DNA of 64,000 nt from BJHL01 sp040378885. Lineage in GTDB: Bacteria; Planctomycetota; Phycisphaerae; Phycisphaerales; UBA1924. The translations under genes and the position numbers were made by a program. Shown here piece after piece: positions 17,675 to 26,084 of the stretch. Positions within the stretch are counted from its first letter, which is position 1, and every line of letters starts with the position of its first letter. The DNA lies in contig JBKDAN010000064.1 in NCBI GenBank assembly GCA_046316615.1, positions 62,001 to 126,000 on the forward strand. The letters are read 5' to 3'. Below the pieces are notes generated by a model, which was not told the origin of the DNA, made no database searches, and worked only from the letters and a program-made list of their open reading frames with translations.

Positions 17675-19252
17675 TTAGCGTGAAGCGGTGTAGTTGGCGG
17701 CTTCTTTGGTGATCATGATGTCGTGCGGGTGATTTTCGATCACCGTGGCATTGCTCACCTTCACCATGCGGGCATCGCGTTGCAGCTCCGCGATGGTCTT
17801 GCATCCCACGTAACCCATTGCACTGCGCAGGCCGCCGACCATTTGGTAGACGCTTTCAGCGAGCGTGCCGCGGTAGGCGACGAGGCCTTCGACGCCTTCG
17901 GGAACGAACTTCTGCGTGGCTTTGCCGCTGGCATCAACCTTGTCGGCCTGGCGGTAGCGGTCCGCGCTGCCGGCGTTCATGGCACCTTCGCTGCCCATGC
18001 CGCGGTAGCTCTTGTAGCGGCGACCGTGATGGATGACCACTTCGCCCGGGCTTTCATCGAGGCCTGCAAAGAGCGAACCCATCATGACGCAGCTCGCGCC
18101 GGCGGCGATGGCCTTGGGGATATCGCCACTGTGGCGAATGCCGCCGTCGGCGATGACTGGAGCGTCGCTGCCGATAGCGGCGAGGCCATCCACGGCGTTC
18201 ATGATGGCGGTGATCTGCGGAACGCCCACACCTGTGACGACGCGGGTGGTGCAGATGGAGCCGGGCCCGATGCCGACCTTGACGGCGTCTGCACCTGCGT
18301 TGACCAAGTCTTGAGCGGCCTCACCCGTGGCGATGTTGCCTGCAATCAACTGCACGCCTGACTTGTTGAAGCTGGCGTCGCTGCGAAGTTCCTTGACGGT
18401 GCGGAGGACGTTCTCGCTGTGACCGTGGGCCGTGTCCACGACGATGACGTCAACATCCGCCGCGAGCAGGGCCGCGACGCGGTCAAGCTGGCCCACCCCC
18501 ACTGCTGCGCCGCAGCGGAGTCGACCGCGGCCGTCGCGACAGGAGCGCGGGAACTGACTCTGGCGATCGACATCGCGCATCGTGATGAGACCAGTGAGGC
18601 GGAACTGATCATCGACGAGCAGCAGCTTTTCGACCTTGTTGCGGTTGAGAATGAGCTCGGCCTGCTCAAGCGTCGTGCCGGCGGACGCGGTGACCAGACC
18701 GTCCTTGGTCATGACATCGCGGACAGCGAGGGCGTTGTCTTCGACAAACTTGAGGTCGCGACGCGTGAGAATTCCCAGAACCTTGCCCTTGCCGCGGAGA
18801 TTGATGGTGCCGTCTTCTGTGACTGGGAAGCCGCTGACATTGTGCTGCCGCATCAGTTCGCGGGCGCGATGCACGGTGTCGGACGGGCCGAGGGTAATGG
18901 GATCGAGAATGATGCCGTTGGCGGAACGCTTGACCTTGGCGACTTCGCGGGCTTGAGCCTCGACGGAGAGGTTCTTATGAATGATGCCGATGCCGCCTTC
19001 TTGCGCGAGCGCGATGGCAAGTGCGCTCTCCGTGACGGTGTCCATGGGCGCCGAGAGGACGGGAATATTGAGGCGGATGGCACGCGTGAGGTGCGTACTG
19101 GTGTCGGCGTCGGCGGGCATAACGCCACTGCGACGCGGCAGCAGCAGTACGTCGTCAAACGTGATGCCGTCGGCCACGATCTTGGAGAACGCGGAGCCGG
19201 AGCGCTGCTGGATGGGGGCGGGGGCGGAAGCGTGAATAGTGTGCGTCGCCAT
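17675..19252 (-). CDS. guaB: Inosine-5'-monophosphate dehydrogenase
   Basis: A 525-residue IMPDH, which oxidises IMP to XMP with NAD+ in the committed step of GMP synthesis. The N-terminal barrel half has ADGITFDDVLLLP and LSAPMDTVTE. Two CBS domains follow (about 115-235), then VVDTAHGHS and the catalytic cysteine loop GIGPGSICTTR. The flap region has SYRGMGSEGAM, and the C-terminus has SVYQMVGGLRSAMGYVG. The linker after the CBS domains (VGVGQLDRV) is slightly short, but all catalytic blocks are intact. It is divergent from the debranching enzyme gene with 120 bases between starts. Confidence 0.96.
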   Translation of the reverse strand: MATHTIHASAPAPIQQRSGSAFSKIVADGITFDDVLLLPRRSGVMPADADTSTHLTRAIRLNIPVLSAPMDTVTESALAIALAQEGGIGIIHKNLSVEAQAREVAKVKRSANGIILDPITLGPSDTVHRARELMRQHNVSGFPVTEDGTINLRGKGKVLGILTRRDLKFVEDNALAVRDVMTKDGLVTASAGTTLEQAELILNRNKVEKLLLVDDQFRLTGLITMRDVDRQSQFPRSCRDGRGRLRCGAAVGVGQLDRVAALLAADVDVIVVDTAHGHSENVLRTVKELRSDASFNKSGVQLIAGNIATGEAAQDLVNAGADAVKVGIGPGSICTTRVVTGVGVPQITAIMNAVDGLAAIGSDAPVIADGGIRHSGDIPKAIAAGASCVMMGSLFAGLDESPGEVVIHHGRRYKSYRGMGSEGAMNAGSADRYRQADKVDASGKATQKFVPEGVEGLVAYRGTLAESVYQMVGGLRSAMGYVGCKTIAELQRDARMVKVSNATVIENHPHDIMITKEAANYTASR

Positions 19253-19372
19253 GAGATAGCGTTCGGGGGCTGACCCGAAACGTCAAGTGGGCGAACGGCG
19301 CGGCGCTGAGATTTTGCGGATTCCCTGCCCGAAAGCACCGCTGGGCAGGCCACGAGCCTTCAATACGCCGCT

Positions 19373-21514
19373 ATGAACGCCGCTTCCGCCTTCAACTTCC
19401 CTGACGCTTCCCTTCCAGGTGAGACAATTCGGCCGCGGGGACCGCGCAGTCGCGATGAATGGTTCTTGACCAACGGTCTGGGCGGCTTTGCGAGCGGGAC
19501 GGCGGCATGCGTGCCCGAACGGCGGTACCACGCGTGGTTTATTCCGGCGATGAGCCCGCCGGTTGGTCGCATGGCGGCGGTGCAAGCGTGTGCCGAGTGG
19601 CTTGTGCTGCGGGAGCCTGCCACAGGCGCCGAGCCGGGGCGTGTGGAGCGGCATGACTTCTCAAGTTTTCGATACACGACAGGCATGCTGAGCCCGCAGG
19701 GTGCGGCGAACTTGGTGGAGTTTCGCAAGACGGCGACGAGTGTGGCGTGGACATACAACGTGGCGGGCCTGCGGGTGACACGCGAGCTGTTCCTTGCTCG
19801 CCACCGCAATGCGGCGAGCGTGCGCTACACGGTGAGCGGACAGGTGCCGGCCAATGCGGCGCTCGAAGTGCGGCCCCTGCTGGCGATGCGCGACTTTCAC
19901 GACTTGCAGACGAGAATGGATGCCGCGCGGTTTGACGTGGCGACACAAGCGACGCGCGTGCAGGTTGTGACCAAGGGTCTGTCGCTGGCGATGTTGGCGA
20001 CTCGCGGCGAAGGGAACTTTGCTCGCGATGATGAATGGTGGAGCAACTTCTTCTATGTGCGTGAGCAGGAGCGCGGGCAGGATGCGATGGAGCACCTGTA
20101 CAGCCCGGGCGTGTTCGTGTTTCCGCTGCATGGCTCGAAGCCAGACGGGCACGTGTGCGAGGTGCAGATGTTCGCAGGCGAAGTTGCACCTGCGGTGATG
20201 GACGTTGATGCACTGCGAACGAGCGAACACGCGCGGCTTGGGACGCTGGCGAGCGCGGCACTGAAGCCGATGAACGGCGCAGATGCAAAGACTCGTGATG
20301 CCGTGGCGGCGCTGGCGGCGGCGACGGACCAGTTTGTGGTGCGACGGGCGAACGGGGATATGGATGCGCACGGCGTCCCCGCGCTGACGAGCATCATCGC
20401 GGGGTATCCGTGGTTCAGCGACTGGGGACGCGACACGTGCATCAGCCTGCCGGGACTGCTGCTGTCGACCGGGCGATTTGCCGAAGCGCTTGGCAGTCTG
20501 CGTGCGTTTGCCGCGCTGCGTCGTCGCGGGCTGATTCCCAACTGTTTTGATAATGGCTCCGGAACGCCCGAGTACAACACGGTCGATGCGTCGCTGTGGT
20601 TCATCGTGACGTGCTGTCGATATCTCGAAGCGAGCGGCGATCGCGAGGGATTCAACTTGCACCTGCGGCAGGCGTGCCTGGACATTGTCGATGCGTATCG
20701 CACGGGCACGGACTATGGCATTCGCATGGATGATCGCGATGGGCTGATCATCGCAGGAAACGCGACGACGCAACTGACATGGATGGATGCGAAGCGTGAT
20801 GGCGTGGTGTTCACGCCGCGATTTGGCAAGCCCGTTGAGATTTCCGCCCTGTGGTATGCAGGACTGATGATGCTTGAGGCGGCGCTGGAGAAGGATCAAC
20901 CCAAGACGGCTCGCGAGCTGGCGCAACTTGCGAGCAAGACGGCGAAGGGATTTGAGCAGTTCTGGGACGCGTCGCGCGGATGCTTGTTTGATTGCCTGGT
21001 TGCAGCTGGTGCGAGCTGGACGGGCAGCGCGGAGATGAGGCCGAACCAGCTGTTTGCCGTGAGCCTGCCATATTCGGCGCTGTCGCGAGAGCGACAGAAG
21101 GGCGTGGTGAGCGTGTGCGAGCGCGACTTGCTCACGCCTTTCGGGCTGCGCACGCTGGCGGCCGGAAGCCCGAAGTATCGACCGCGGTTTGAGGGCCCCT
21201 TGTTTGAGCGTGATGGGGCCTATCACAACGGGACGGTGTGGCCTTGGTTGCTGGGTCCGTTCTGCGAGGCGTATCTGCGAGTGAGTGACTTCAGCGTGGA
21301 TGCGAAACGTCGCGTGCGAGGATGGCTGACGCCGCTGATCGACGAAACACTCGCGACCGCGACGACCGCGCGAGCGGGTGTGGTGCTGCCGGTGCGGCAA
21401 GTCGCCGAGGTGTACGACGCCGACGACGGCGCCACGCCCCGGCGGCCTGATGGGTGCATGGCACAGGCATGGAGCGCGGCGGAACTGCTGCGGGTGCTGC
21501 AACTCACGGCTTAA
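19373..21514 (+). CDS. Glycogen debranching enzyme (amylo-alpha-1,6-glucosidase family)
   Basis: A 713-residue enzyme of the bacterial/archaeal glycogen-debranching family, expected to hydrolyse alpha-1,6 branches of glycogen or maltodextrins. The N-terminal beta-sandwich domain (about 20-240) starts EWFLTNGLGGFASGTA. The C-terminal (alpha/alpha)6-barrel (about 290-705) has YPWFSDWGRDTCISLPGL, DASLWFI, DGLIIAGNATTQLTWMDAK, EISALWYAGLMMLEAA and YHNGTVWPWLLGPF. Together these are diagnostic. Cytosolic; no signal peptide. The aminotransferase gene starts 18 bases after its stop. Confidence 0.93.
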   Translation: MNAASAFNFPDASLPGETIRPRGPRSRDEWFLTNGLGGFASGTAACVPERRYHAWFIPAMSPPVGRMAAVQACAEWLVLREPATGAEPGRVERHDFSSFRYTTGMLSPQGAANLVEFRKTATSVAWTYNVAGLRVTRELFLARHRNAASVRYTVSGQVPANAALEVRPLLAMRDFHDLQTRMDAARFDVATQATRVQVVTKGLSLAMLATRGEGNFARDDEWWSNFFYVREQERGQDAMEHLYSPGVFVFPLHGSKPDGHVCEVQMFAGEVAPAVMDVDALRTSEHARLGTLASAALKPMNGADAKTRDAVAALAAATDQFVVRRANGDMDAHGVPALTSIIAGYPWFSDWGRDTCISLPGLLLSTGRFAEALGSLRAFAALRRRGLIPNCFDNGSGTPEYNTVDASLWFIVTCCRYLEASGDREGFNLHLRQACLDIVDAYRTGTDYGIRMDDRDGLIIAGNATTQLTWMDAKRDGVVFTPRFGKPVEISALWYAGLMMLEAALEKDQPKTARELAQLASKTAKGFEQFWDASRGCLFDCLVAAGASWTGSAEMRPNQLFAVSLPYSALSRERQKGVVSVCERDLLTPFGLRTLAAGSPKYRPRFEGPLFERDGAYHNGTVWPWLLGPFCEAYLRVSDFSVDAKRRVRGWLTPLIDETLATATTARAGVVLPVRQVAEVYDADDGATPRRPDGCMAQAWSAAELLRVLQLTA

Positions 21515-21532
21515 GCCTTCTACGCTCGCTGC

Positions 21533-22762
21533 ATGGTTGCACAGCGATTTGCGTCATTTGGCGAGTCAGTCTTTGCGAAGTTCACGCGACTTGCGGTGCA
21601 GCATGGTGCGGTGAACTTGTCGCAGGGATTTCCGGACTTTGACGGGCCGCAGCTTGCGAAGGATGCGGCGATCGCAGCCATCAACGCGGGGCACTCGCAG
21701 TACGCGCCGATGATCGGTGTGCCGCCGCTGACGAAGGCGATTGCCGAGAACTATGCTGCGCGCGGATTTGATGTGGGACTGGGGAAGGGACAGATCGAGC
21801 CTGCGCAGCATGTGACCGTGACGTGCGGCTGCAGCGAGGCGCTGCCTGCGACGCTGCTCGGGCTGCTCAATCCCGGCGATGAGATCATTCTGTTCGAGCC
21901 CTATTTTGACTTCTACATCGCTGGGACTGTGATGGCGGGAGCCACGCCGCGTTTTGTGGCGCTGCATGCACCGACCAAAGCGGGTGAGCCATACACGTTG
22001 GATGAGCGCCAGCTTCGCAGCGCGTTCACCAGCAGAACGAAGGCGATTCTGCTGAACACGCCGCACAATCCGACGGGCAAGGTGTTCACGCGGGCGGAAC
22101 TGGAGCTGATCGCGTCGCTGTGCGTGCAGCACAATGTCGTGTGCATCAGCGATGAGGTGTACGAGCACCTGACGTATGAGCCCACGCTGCCACACATCGC
22201 GATGGCGAGCCTGCCCGGCATGGCAGAGCGCACCATTACGCTGAGCAGTCTGGGCAAGACGTTCAGCCTAACGGGATGGAAAGTGGGCTGGGCGATCGCG
22301 CCCGCGCCGCTGTCAGCGTGCGTGCGTGCTGCGCACCAGTTCATCACGTTTAGCGGGGCAACACCCTTGCAGCACGGTGCCGCGGCGGTGGTTCATGACA
22401 TGACGCATCGCAAGGATGGACATGGCGCGATGGCGTTTGTGCAGCAGTTGCAGACGCTGTATGCGAGCAACCGCGACAATCTGGCCGCGGCGCTCACCCG
22501 CGTGGGACTCACGCCGCACCGGAGCGATTCGACGTACTTCCTGATGGCGGATCACTCTGCCGTGAGCAAGCGACTGGGACTTGACGGCGACGTGGCGTTT
22601 TGCGAGTACCTCACACGCGAGATCGGCGTGGCGGCGATTCCGCCGACTGTGTTCTATGACAGCAAGAGCTTGGGCAAGCCGCTGGTGCGATTTGCGTACT
22701 GCAAGAAGGAAGCGACGATTGCGGAGGCGATTGAGAGGCTCGGGGGGCTGGCGACGAAGTGA
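21533..22762 (+). CDS. PLP-dependent aminotransferase, class I (kynurenine/methionine aminotransferase-like)
   Basis: A 409-residue fold-type I aminotransferase. VNLSQGFPDFDGPQ near residue 30, LLNTPHNPTGKVF near 180, SDEVYEHLTYE near 210 and the PLP lysine in SLGKTFSLTGWKVGW near 245 are all clear. The N-terminal LSQGFPDF form is typical of the KAT/YbdL branch (kynurenine or methionine with 2-oxo acids), but the substrate is not decidable here. The gene follows the debranching enzyme by 18 bases, so the two may be transcribed together without a shared pathway. Confidence 0.9.
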   Translation: MVAQRFASFGESVFAKFTRLAVQHGAVNLSQGFPDFDGPQLAKDAAIAAINAGHSQYAPMIGVPPLTKAIAENYAARGFDVGLGKGQIEPAQHVTVTCGCSEALPATLLGLLNPGDEIILFEPYFDFYIAGTVMAGATPRFVALHAPTKAGEPYTLDERQLRSAFTSRTKAILLNTPHNPTGKVFTRAELELIASLCVQHNVVCISDEVYEHLTYEPTLPHIAMASLPGMAERTITLSSLGKTFSLTGWKVGWAIAPAPLSACVRAAHQFITFSGATPLQHGAAAVVHDMTHRKDGHGAMAFVQQLQTLYASNRDNLAAALTRVGLTPHRSDSTYFLMADHSAVSKRLGLDGDVAFCEYLTREIGVAAIPPTVFYDSKSLGKPLVRFAYCKKEATIAEAIERLGGLATK

Positions 22763-22781
22763 CGGAGGAAGAAGTACCGGA

Positions 22782-22882
22782 GTACCGAAGAGACGAAGTA
22801 CCGGAGGAAAGGCACGGCGTTTCACGGCGTTGGGGTCGCGATGCCTTCACTTTGGTACTTCGTCTCTTGGGTGCTTCGGTAC
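22782..22882. repeat. Long imperfect inverted repeat built of GTACCGAAG/CTTCGGTAC units
   Basis: Arm 22782-22802 (GTACCGAAGAGACGAAGTACC) is matched by 22854-22882, which is its reverse complement with a six-base insertion. GTACCGGA-type words are also repeated before the left arm. The structure fills the gap between the aminotransferase stop and the GNAT start and would fold into a long hairpin in RNA. Confidence 0.65.
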
Positions 22883-22901
22883 TGCTCCCGTATCCTCCGC
22901 C

Positions 22902-23345
22902 ATGCGCATTCATCAGGCGACCGTCGCAGATGTCGGAATTTTGACGCCGCTTTTTGATGGGTATCGGCAGTTTTATGGCAAACCGAGTCAGCCGGATCGG
23001 TGCGAGTTCTTTTTGCGAGAGCGGCTGTTTCGCGGGGAGAGTGTGGTCTTCATCGCGAGCGTTGATGGCCGTGCGGCGGGGTTTACGCAGTTGTATCCGC
23101 AGTTCTCAAGCGTGAACACGGGGCGAGTATGGCACCTGAATGACTTGTTTGTCGCGCCGGCGTTTCGGCGGCATGGCGTGGGGAAAGCGCTCATGCTGCA
23201 TGCCATCGCGTTTGCGAAGCAGGATGGTGCGCTGCGGCTGACGCTGGAGACGCAGGTGAGCAATACGCCGGCGCGGGCGCTGTATGAGAGTCTGGGGATG
23301 ACTGTGGGAAGTGAATTTGTAAAGTATGCGTTGAAGTTTGAGTGA
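22902..23345 (+). CDS. GNAT family N-acetyltransferase
   Basis: A 147-residue GNAT acyl-CoA transferase. The acetyl-CoA loop is FRRHGVGKALMLHAI (motif R-x-x-G-x-G/A) near residue 88, preceded by WHLNDLFVAPAFR and followed by NTPARALYESLGMTV. Substrate unknown. I use the ATG at 22902 because upstream in-frame sequence is the repeat region and overlaps the aminotransferase. It is convergent with the next gene by 6 bases. Confidence 0.9.
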   Translation: MRIHQATVADVGILTPLFDGYRQFYGKPSQPDRCEFFLRERLFRGESVVFIASVDGRAAGFTQLYPQFSSVNTGRVWHLNDLFVAPAFRRHGVGKALMLHAIAFAKQDGALRLTLETQVSNTPARALYESLGMTVGSEFVKYALKFE

Positions 23346-23351
23346 TGACTA

Positions 23352-23999
23352 TCACTGTTCGTGCTTCCGAGCGACTTCGCTCGCAGCGTGAGCGACCGAC
23401 GAACGCGGAGCCCGCGACTCATTCCATCCCGGCGGCCAACGCAGAAACCACACAAACTCGACGTTCGCCTTCTTAGCCCAGGCCTCGGCCTTCTTGCACA
23501 GTCGTTCCTGCGCGGCCGAACCGATGGCAGCATCAACTAACACGCCGCGTCCCTGCTGTTCGTCGCCCAGCCACTTTTCAACCCAGATGTCATACGTGGG
23601 CATGCCGTCAGGTTGCTCGCCGCGTACGTCGAAATGTCGATCCAGTGGCGAAGGCGGCGGTGATGCTATCGACATGCGTTCAGGAACCCACCAGACGATA
23701 CCAGACCGCCTGGGTGTGCCGCCCAGAAGAGGGCCATCGACGGGTGGACCGAAAGACTCCCGAAGTTCATACACGAGCGTTCCGGTCGCGAGGTTGTTTG
23801 ATCGCTCGAGTTCACGCCAGCTCATGATTCGCCCTGCTTGTCGCAACGTGGCGCGACGAAGACGACTTTGGCGATGCGCGACAGTCGTCCCTGACAGGAA
23901 CATGATGACGCCAATGATCGCGACGATCGGGGCGAGAACAATCCACGCAAGAACCCTCGCAAGCCGACTTGAATCAGGCGGGTCTTGTTTCATCGCCAT
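23352..23999 (-). CDS. Hypothetical single-pass membrane protein
   Basis: A 215-residue protein (or 213 from the second ATG). One hydrophobic helix lies at about residues 14-36 (VLAWIVLAPIVAIIGVIMFLSG), followed by a basic stretch and a soluble domain with WWVPERM, TYDIWVEKWLGDEQQGRGVLVDAAIG and a C-terminal KANVEFVWFLRWPPGW segment. I do not recognise a family. The topology suggests a short N-terminal cytosolic segment and a large domain on the other side. It stands alone between two convergent or divergent neighbours. Confidence 0.6.
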   Translation of the reverse strand: MAMKQDPPDSSRLARVLAWIVLAPIVAIIGVIMFLSGTTVAHRQSRLRRATLRQAGRIMSWRELERSNNLATGTLVYELRESFGPPVDGPLLGGTPRRSGIVWWVPERMSIASPPPSPLDRHFDVRGEQPDGMPTYDIWVEKWLGDEQQGRGVLVDAAIGSAAQERLCKKAEAWAKKANVEFVWFLRWPPGWNESRAPRSSVAHAASEVARKHEQ

Positions 24000-24096
24000 C
24001 GTCCGGCTCCCTGATTCGCTCGAATACCGGTCGGCAATTCAACAGCATGCTTGAGTGAACGGCGCATCGAACTCTGCGTGCTGTTATGCAATGTTA

Positions 24097-24756
24097 TCAA
24101 TCCACCACTGCCATCAAGAAACCGTCGTAACCCTTCGAGCCTTGGGTCTGCATGGCTGTCGCGGTCACGCCTGGTGTGCGGCTTATGGCTTGCATCATAG
24201 CGCGGGTGCCGAGAATGGCGGGGTCGGCGGAGGTGGTGTCGGCGATGTTGCCGTCGCGGACGACATTGTCGACGATGATGACACCGCGCGGGCGGATGAG
24301 TTGCAGAGCGAGCGAGAAATACGCCGGGTTGTTGGGCTTGTCGGCGTCGATGAAGACGAGGTCGAATGCTCGCGTGTGTGTGGCGACCAAATCGCGCAGT
24401 GTCTCGAGCGCGGGTCCCAGACGCAGGTCGATGCGAGATACAAGGCCAAGTCGAGTGAAGTTGTCGCGGGCGACTTGGGCGAACGTTGGATTGACTTCAA
24501 GGGTGGTCAGTTTGCCATCCGCGGGAAGTTCCCGAGCAATGTGTGCGCCGCTGTAGCCGCCCAGCGTGCCGACTTCGAGCACGTTGCGAGCCTGCATGAT
24601 GCGCACGAGCAGCGCGAGGGCTTTAGCCTGCGCGGGTGAGACGGCGATGGCAGGCAGGCCAGCGGCGGCGTTGCGAGCGGAAAGCTCCGCAAGCTGGGGA
24701 TCTTCTTCGATGAACGTTGATTCAAAGAACGCATCGACTTGTGCGGGCGTGGGCAT
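24097..24756 (-). CDS. Class I SAM-dependent O-methyltransferase
   Basis: A 219-residue cytosolic methyltransferase of the caffeoyl-CoA/catechol O-methyltransferase family (Methyltransf_3). The SAM motif I is NVLEVGTLGGYSGAHIA near residue 60. FDLVFIDADKPNNPAYF near 130 carries the metal-binding aspartate, and GVIIVDNVVRDG near 155 the second metal site. Such enzymes methylate catechol-like hydroxyls with Mg2+; the substrate is unknown. It lies downstream of the small basic protein gene, separated by a strong terminator. Confidence 0.92.
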   Translation of the reverse strand: MPTPAQVDAFFESTFIEEDPQLAELSARNAAAGLPAIAVSPAQAKALALLVRIMQARNVLEVGTLGGYSGAHIARELPADGKLTTLEVNPTFAQVARDNFTRLGLVSRIDLRLGPALETLRDLVATHTRAFDLVFIDADKPNNPAYFSLALQLIRPRGVIIVDNVVRDGNIADTTSADPAILGTRAMMQAISRTPGVTATAMQTQGSKGYDGFLMAVVD

Positions 24757-24783
24757 GGAGGAGTGTTGGCCCCATCCGCGGGA

Positions 24784-24814
24784 GCGAAAGAAAACCCGCG
24801 AGCGATCGCGGGTT
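24784..24814 (-). terminator. Intrinsic terminator of the small basic protein gene
   Basis: CCCGCGA (24795-24801) and TCGCGGG (24806-24812) form a perfect 7-bp stem with a 4-base loop. On the minus strand it is followed by TTTTCTTTC. It lies about 75 bases after the stop at 24887 and just before the O-methyltransferase start. Confidence 0.85.
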
Positions 24815-24886
24815 GTCAGGAAAGCTTGGTTGTTTGTCGTCAGGGCTCAAAGCCCGGACCAACAGTGACAGAAGGACAACTGCAAA

Positions 24887-25048
24887 TCAGCCCTTGCCGA
24901 CGAGGGTCTTGGCGAGGCCCAGGGCCTTGTCCTTCTTGCTGTCGAACTTCTTGTCGGCGACGAGCTTGGCGATGCGTTCGGCGCGGGTGAGCACGCTGCG
25001 CTTGCCGGTCATGGTCATCGAGATCTTCAGGCTGGGGTCGAGGCTCAT
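24887..25048 (-). CDS. Small basic protein (TIGR04137-like)
   Basis: A 53-residue, strongly basic protein: it begins MSLDPSLKI, has a central RSVLTRAERIAKL and a Lys-rich C-terminus. RSVLTRAERIAKL matches the family called small basic protein in Planctomycetes, Verrucomicrobia and Chlamydiae (TIGR04137), whose role is not firmly established. AAAGGA sits 7 bases before the ATG. With its own strong terminator at 24784-24814 it looks like an independent, well-expressed transcription unit. Easily missed because of its size. Confidence 0.85.
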   Translation of the reverse strand: MSLDPSLKISMTMTGKRSVLTRAERIAKLVADKKFDSKKDKALGLAKTLVGKG

Positions 25049-25105
25049 GGCGATTCCTTTTCTTCGTTCTGCGAGGGCTCGGCGCCCGGCGTGATCCTTG
25101 TGCGA

Positions 25106-25996
25106 TCAGTCCAACTTGTCCCAGTACGCGTCGGCGAAGTCTGTCGGACCCTTGGCTTGCTGCTTCCAGGCCTTGCCGATTTCTCTCACGCGATTGTCCA
25201 GACGGACCTTGAGGGGGTTGTCTGACCGGAACTGTTCGCCCGTGATGCCTTGCAGCAGCCACACGCGGTAGTTCACCGGGCCTTGATTGTTGGCGCTGAC
25301 CCAGCCCTTATCAACCGGCACGGCAAGGGCCGGAACGCCATTGGCGTGCAACATCATGACCGCGTACCCGGCATCGCGACGCGAAAGGATACCTAACGTC
25401 ATGTAGTTCAGGCCGCGTTGGCGGGGGTCCGTGGTTGCCCAGCCCTGCACCGTGTCATCCGCGATCATCAACTCCTGCTTGGGCGGTGGGTTATCGAAAG
25501 ACTCAGGAGCGAGATTGGGGAAGGCCACCCCGGCCAGCAGGGTCTCTGCCGGAGCTGGGGGCGGCGTGGCTTGGTTCGGCCGCGACGACTGCCGCTGGGG
25601 TTGGGACTGCAAGTTGCCAAGCGGCGATGTGTTGCCCGCGGCTTCCTTTACTGTGGGCGGATCCTTGCGAAGCACGCCCGCGAGCTCTCGCTCCTTCTGT
25701 TTGGCGCCCACGCTGGTGCCCAACAAATACGCGCCCAAGGCCAACAACAAAGCGAGGAAAATGCCCACGTACACCACGGGGAGAGGGACGAGCTTGGGAG
25801 CATCGGAAGCTTGCGTACGCGGCCCGTACTCGCTCGGAGCCGAGTCGCGGGCCACGGGCTTGAGCTCGCGGATGGCTGGCGCCGGCGTTTCGGTCGCCGC
25901 ATCCGTTGTGGCGATTGTCGCAGGGCGCGCAGCGGCATCGATCTTCTTGGAAGGGACAAGGTCAAATAGCGGCACTGTGCGCGGACGTTGGGCCAT
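25106..25996 (-). CDS. Hypothetical membrane-anchored protein with Pro/Gln-rich linker
   Basis: A 296-residue protein from the ATG at 25996 (MAQRPRTVPLFDLVPSKK). Residues 1-70 are a charged cytosolic segment. A transmembrane helix follows at about 78-98 (VYVGIFLALLLALGAYLLG). A Gln/Pro-rich linker leads to a C-terminal globular domain (about 175-296) with LNYMTLGILSRRDAGYAVMMLHANGVPA and VNYRVWLLQGITGEQF. This last part has SPOR-like spacing (repeat of mobility, alternation of residue and strand), but I would not assign it. Function unknown. Confidence 0.65.
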   Translation of the reverse strand: MAQRPRTVPLFDLVPSKKIDAAARPATIATTDAATETPAPAIRELKPVARDSAPSEYGPRTQASDAPKLVPLPVVYVGIFLALLLALGAYLLGTSVGAKQKERELAGVLRKDPPTVKEAAGNTSPLGNLQSQPQRQSSRPNQATPPPAPAETLLAGVAFPNLAPESFDNPPPKQELMIADDTVQGWATTDPRQRGLNYMTLGILSRRDAGYAVMMLHANGVPALAVPVDKGWVSANNQGPVNYRVWLLQGITGEQFRSDNPLKVRLDNRVREIGKAWKQQAKGPTDFADAYWDKLD

Positions 25997-26084
25997 GGGA
26001 AATCGTACCGGGGTCGAGCGGTACCGCGGGGAAACTGTGTGCGAAAACGCGAAAAAGGGGCGGAGCCCGAGGCCGCAAACTGAA

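Noticed and set aside
17675..19252. Frameshift in guaB near the post-CBS linker
   Set aside because: Linker is short but catalytic blocks before and after lie in one frame and align with the family.
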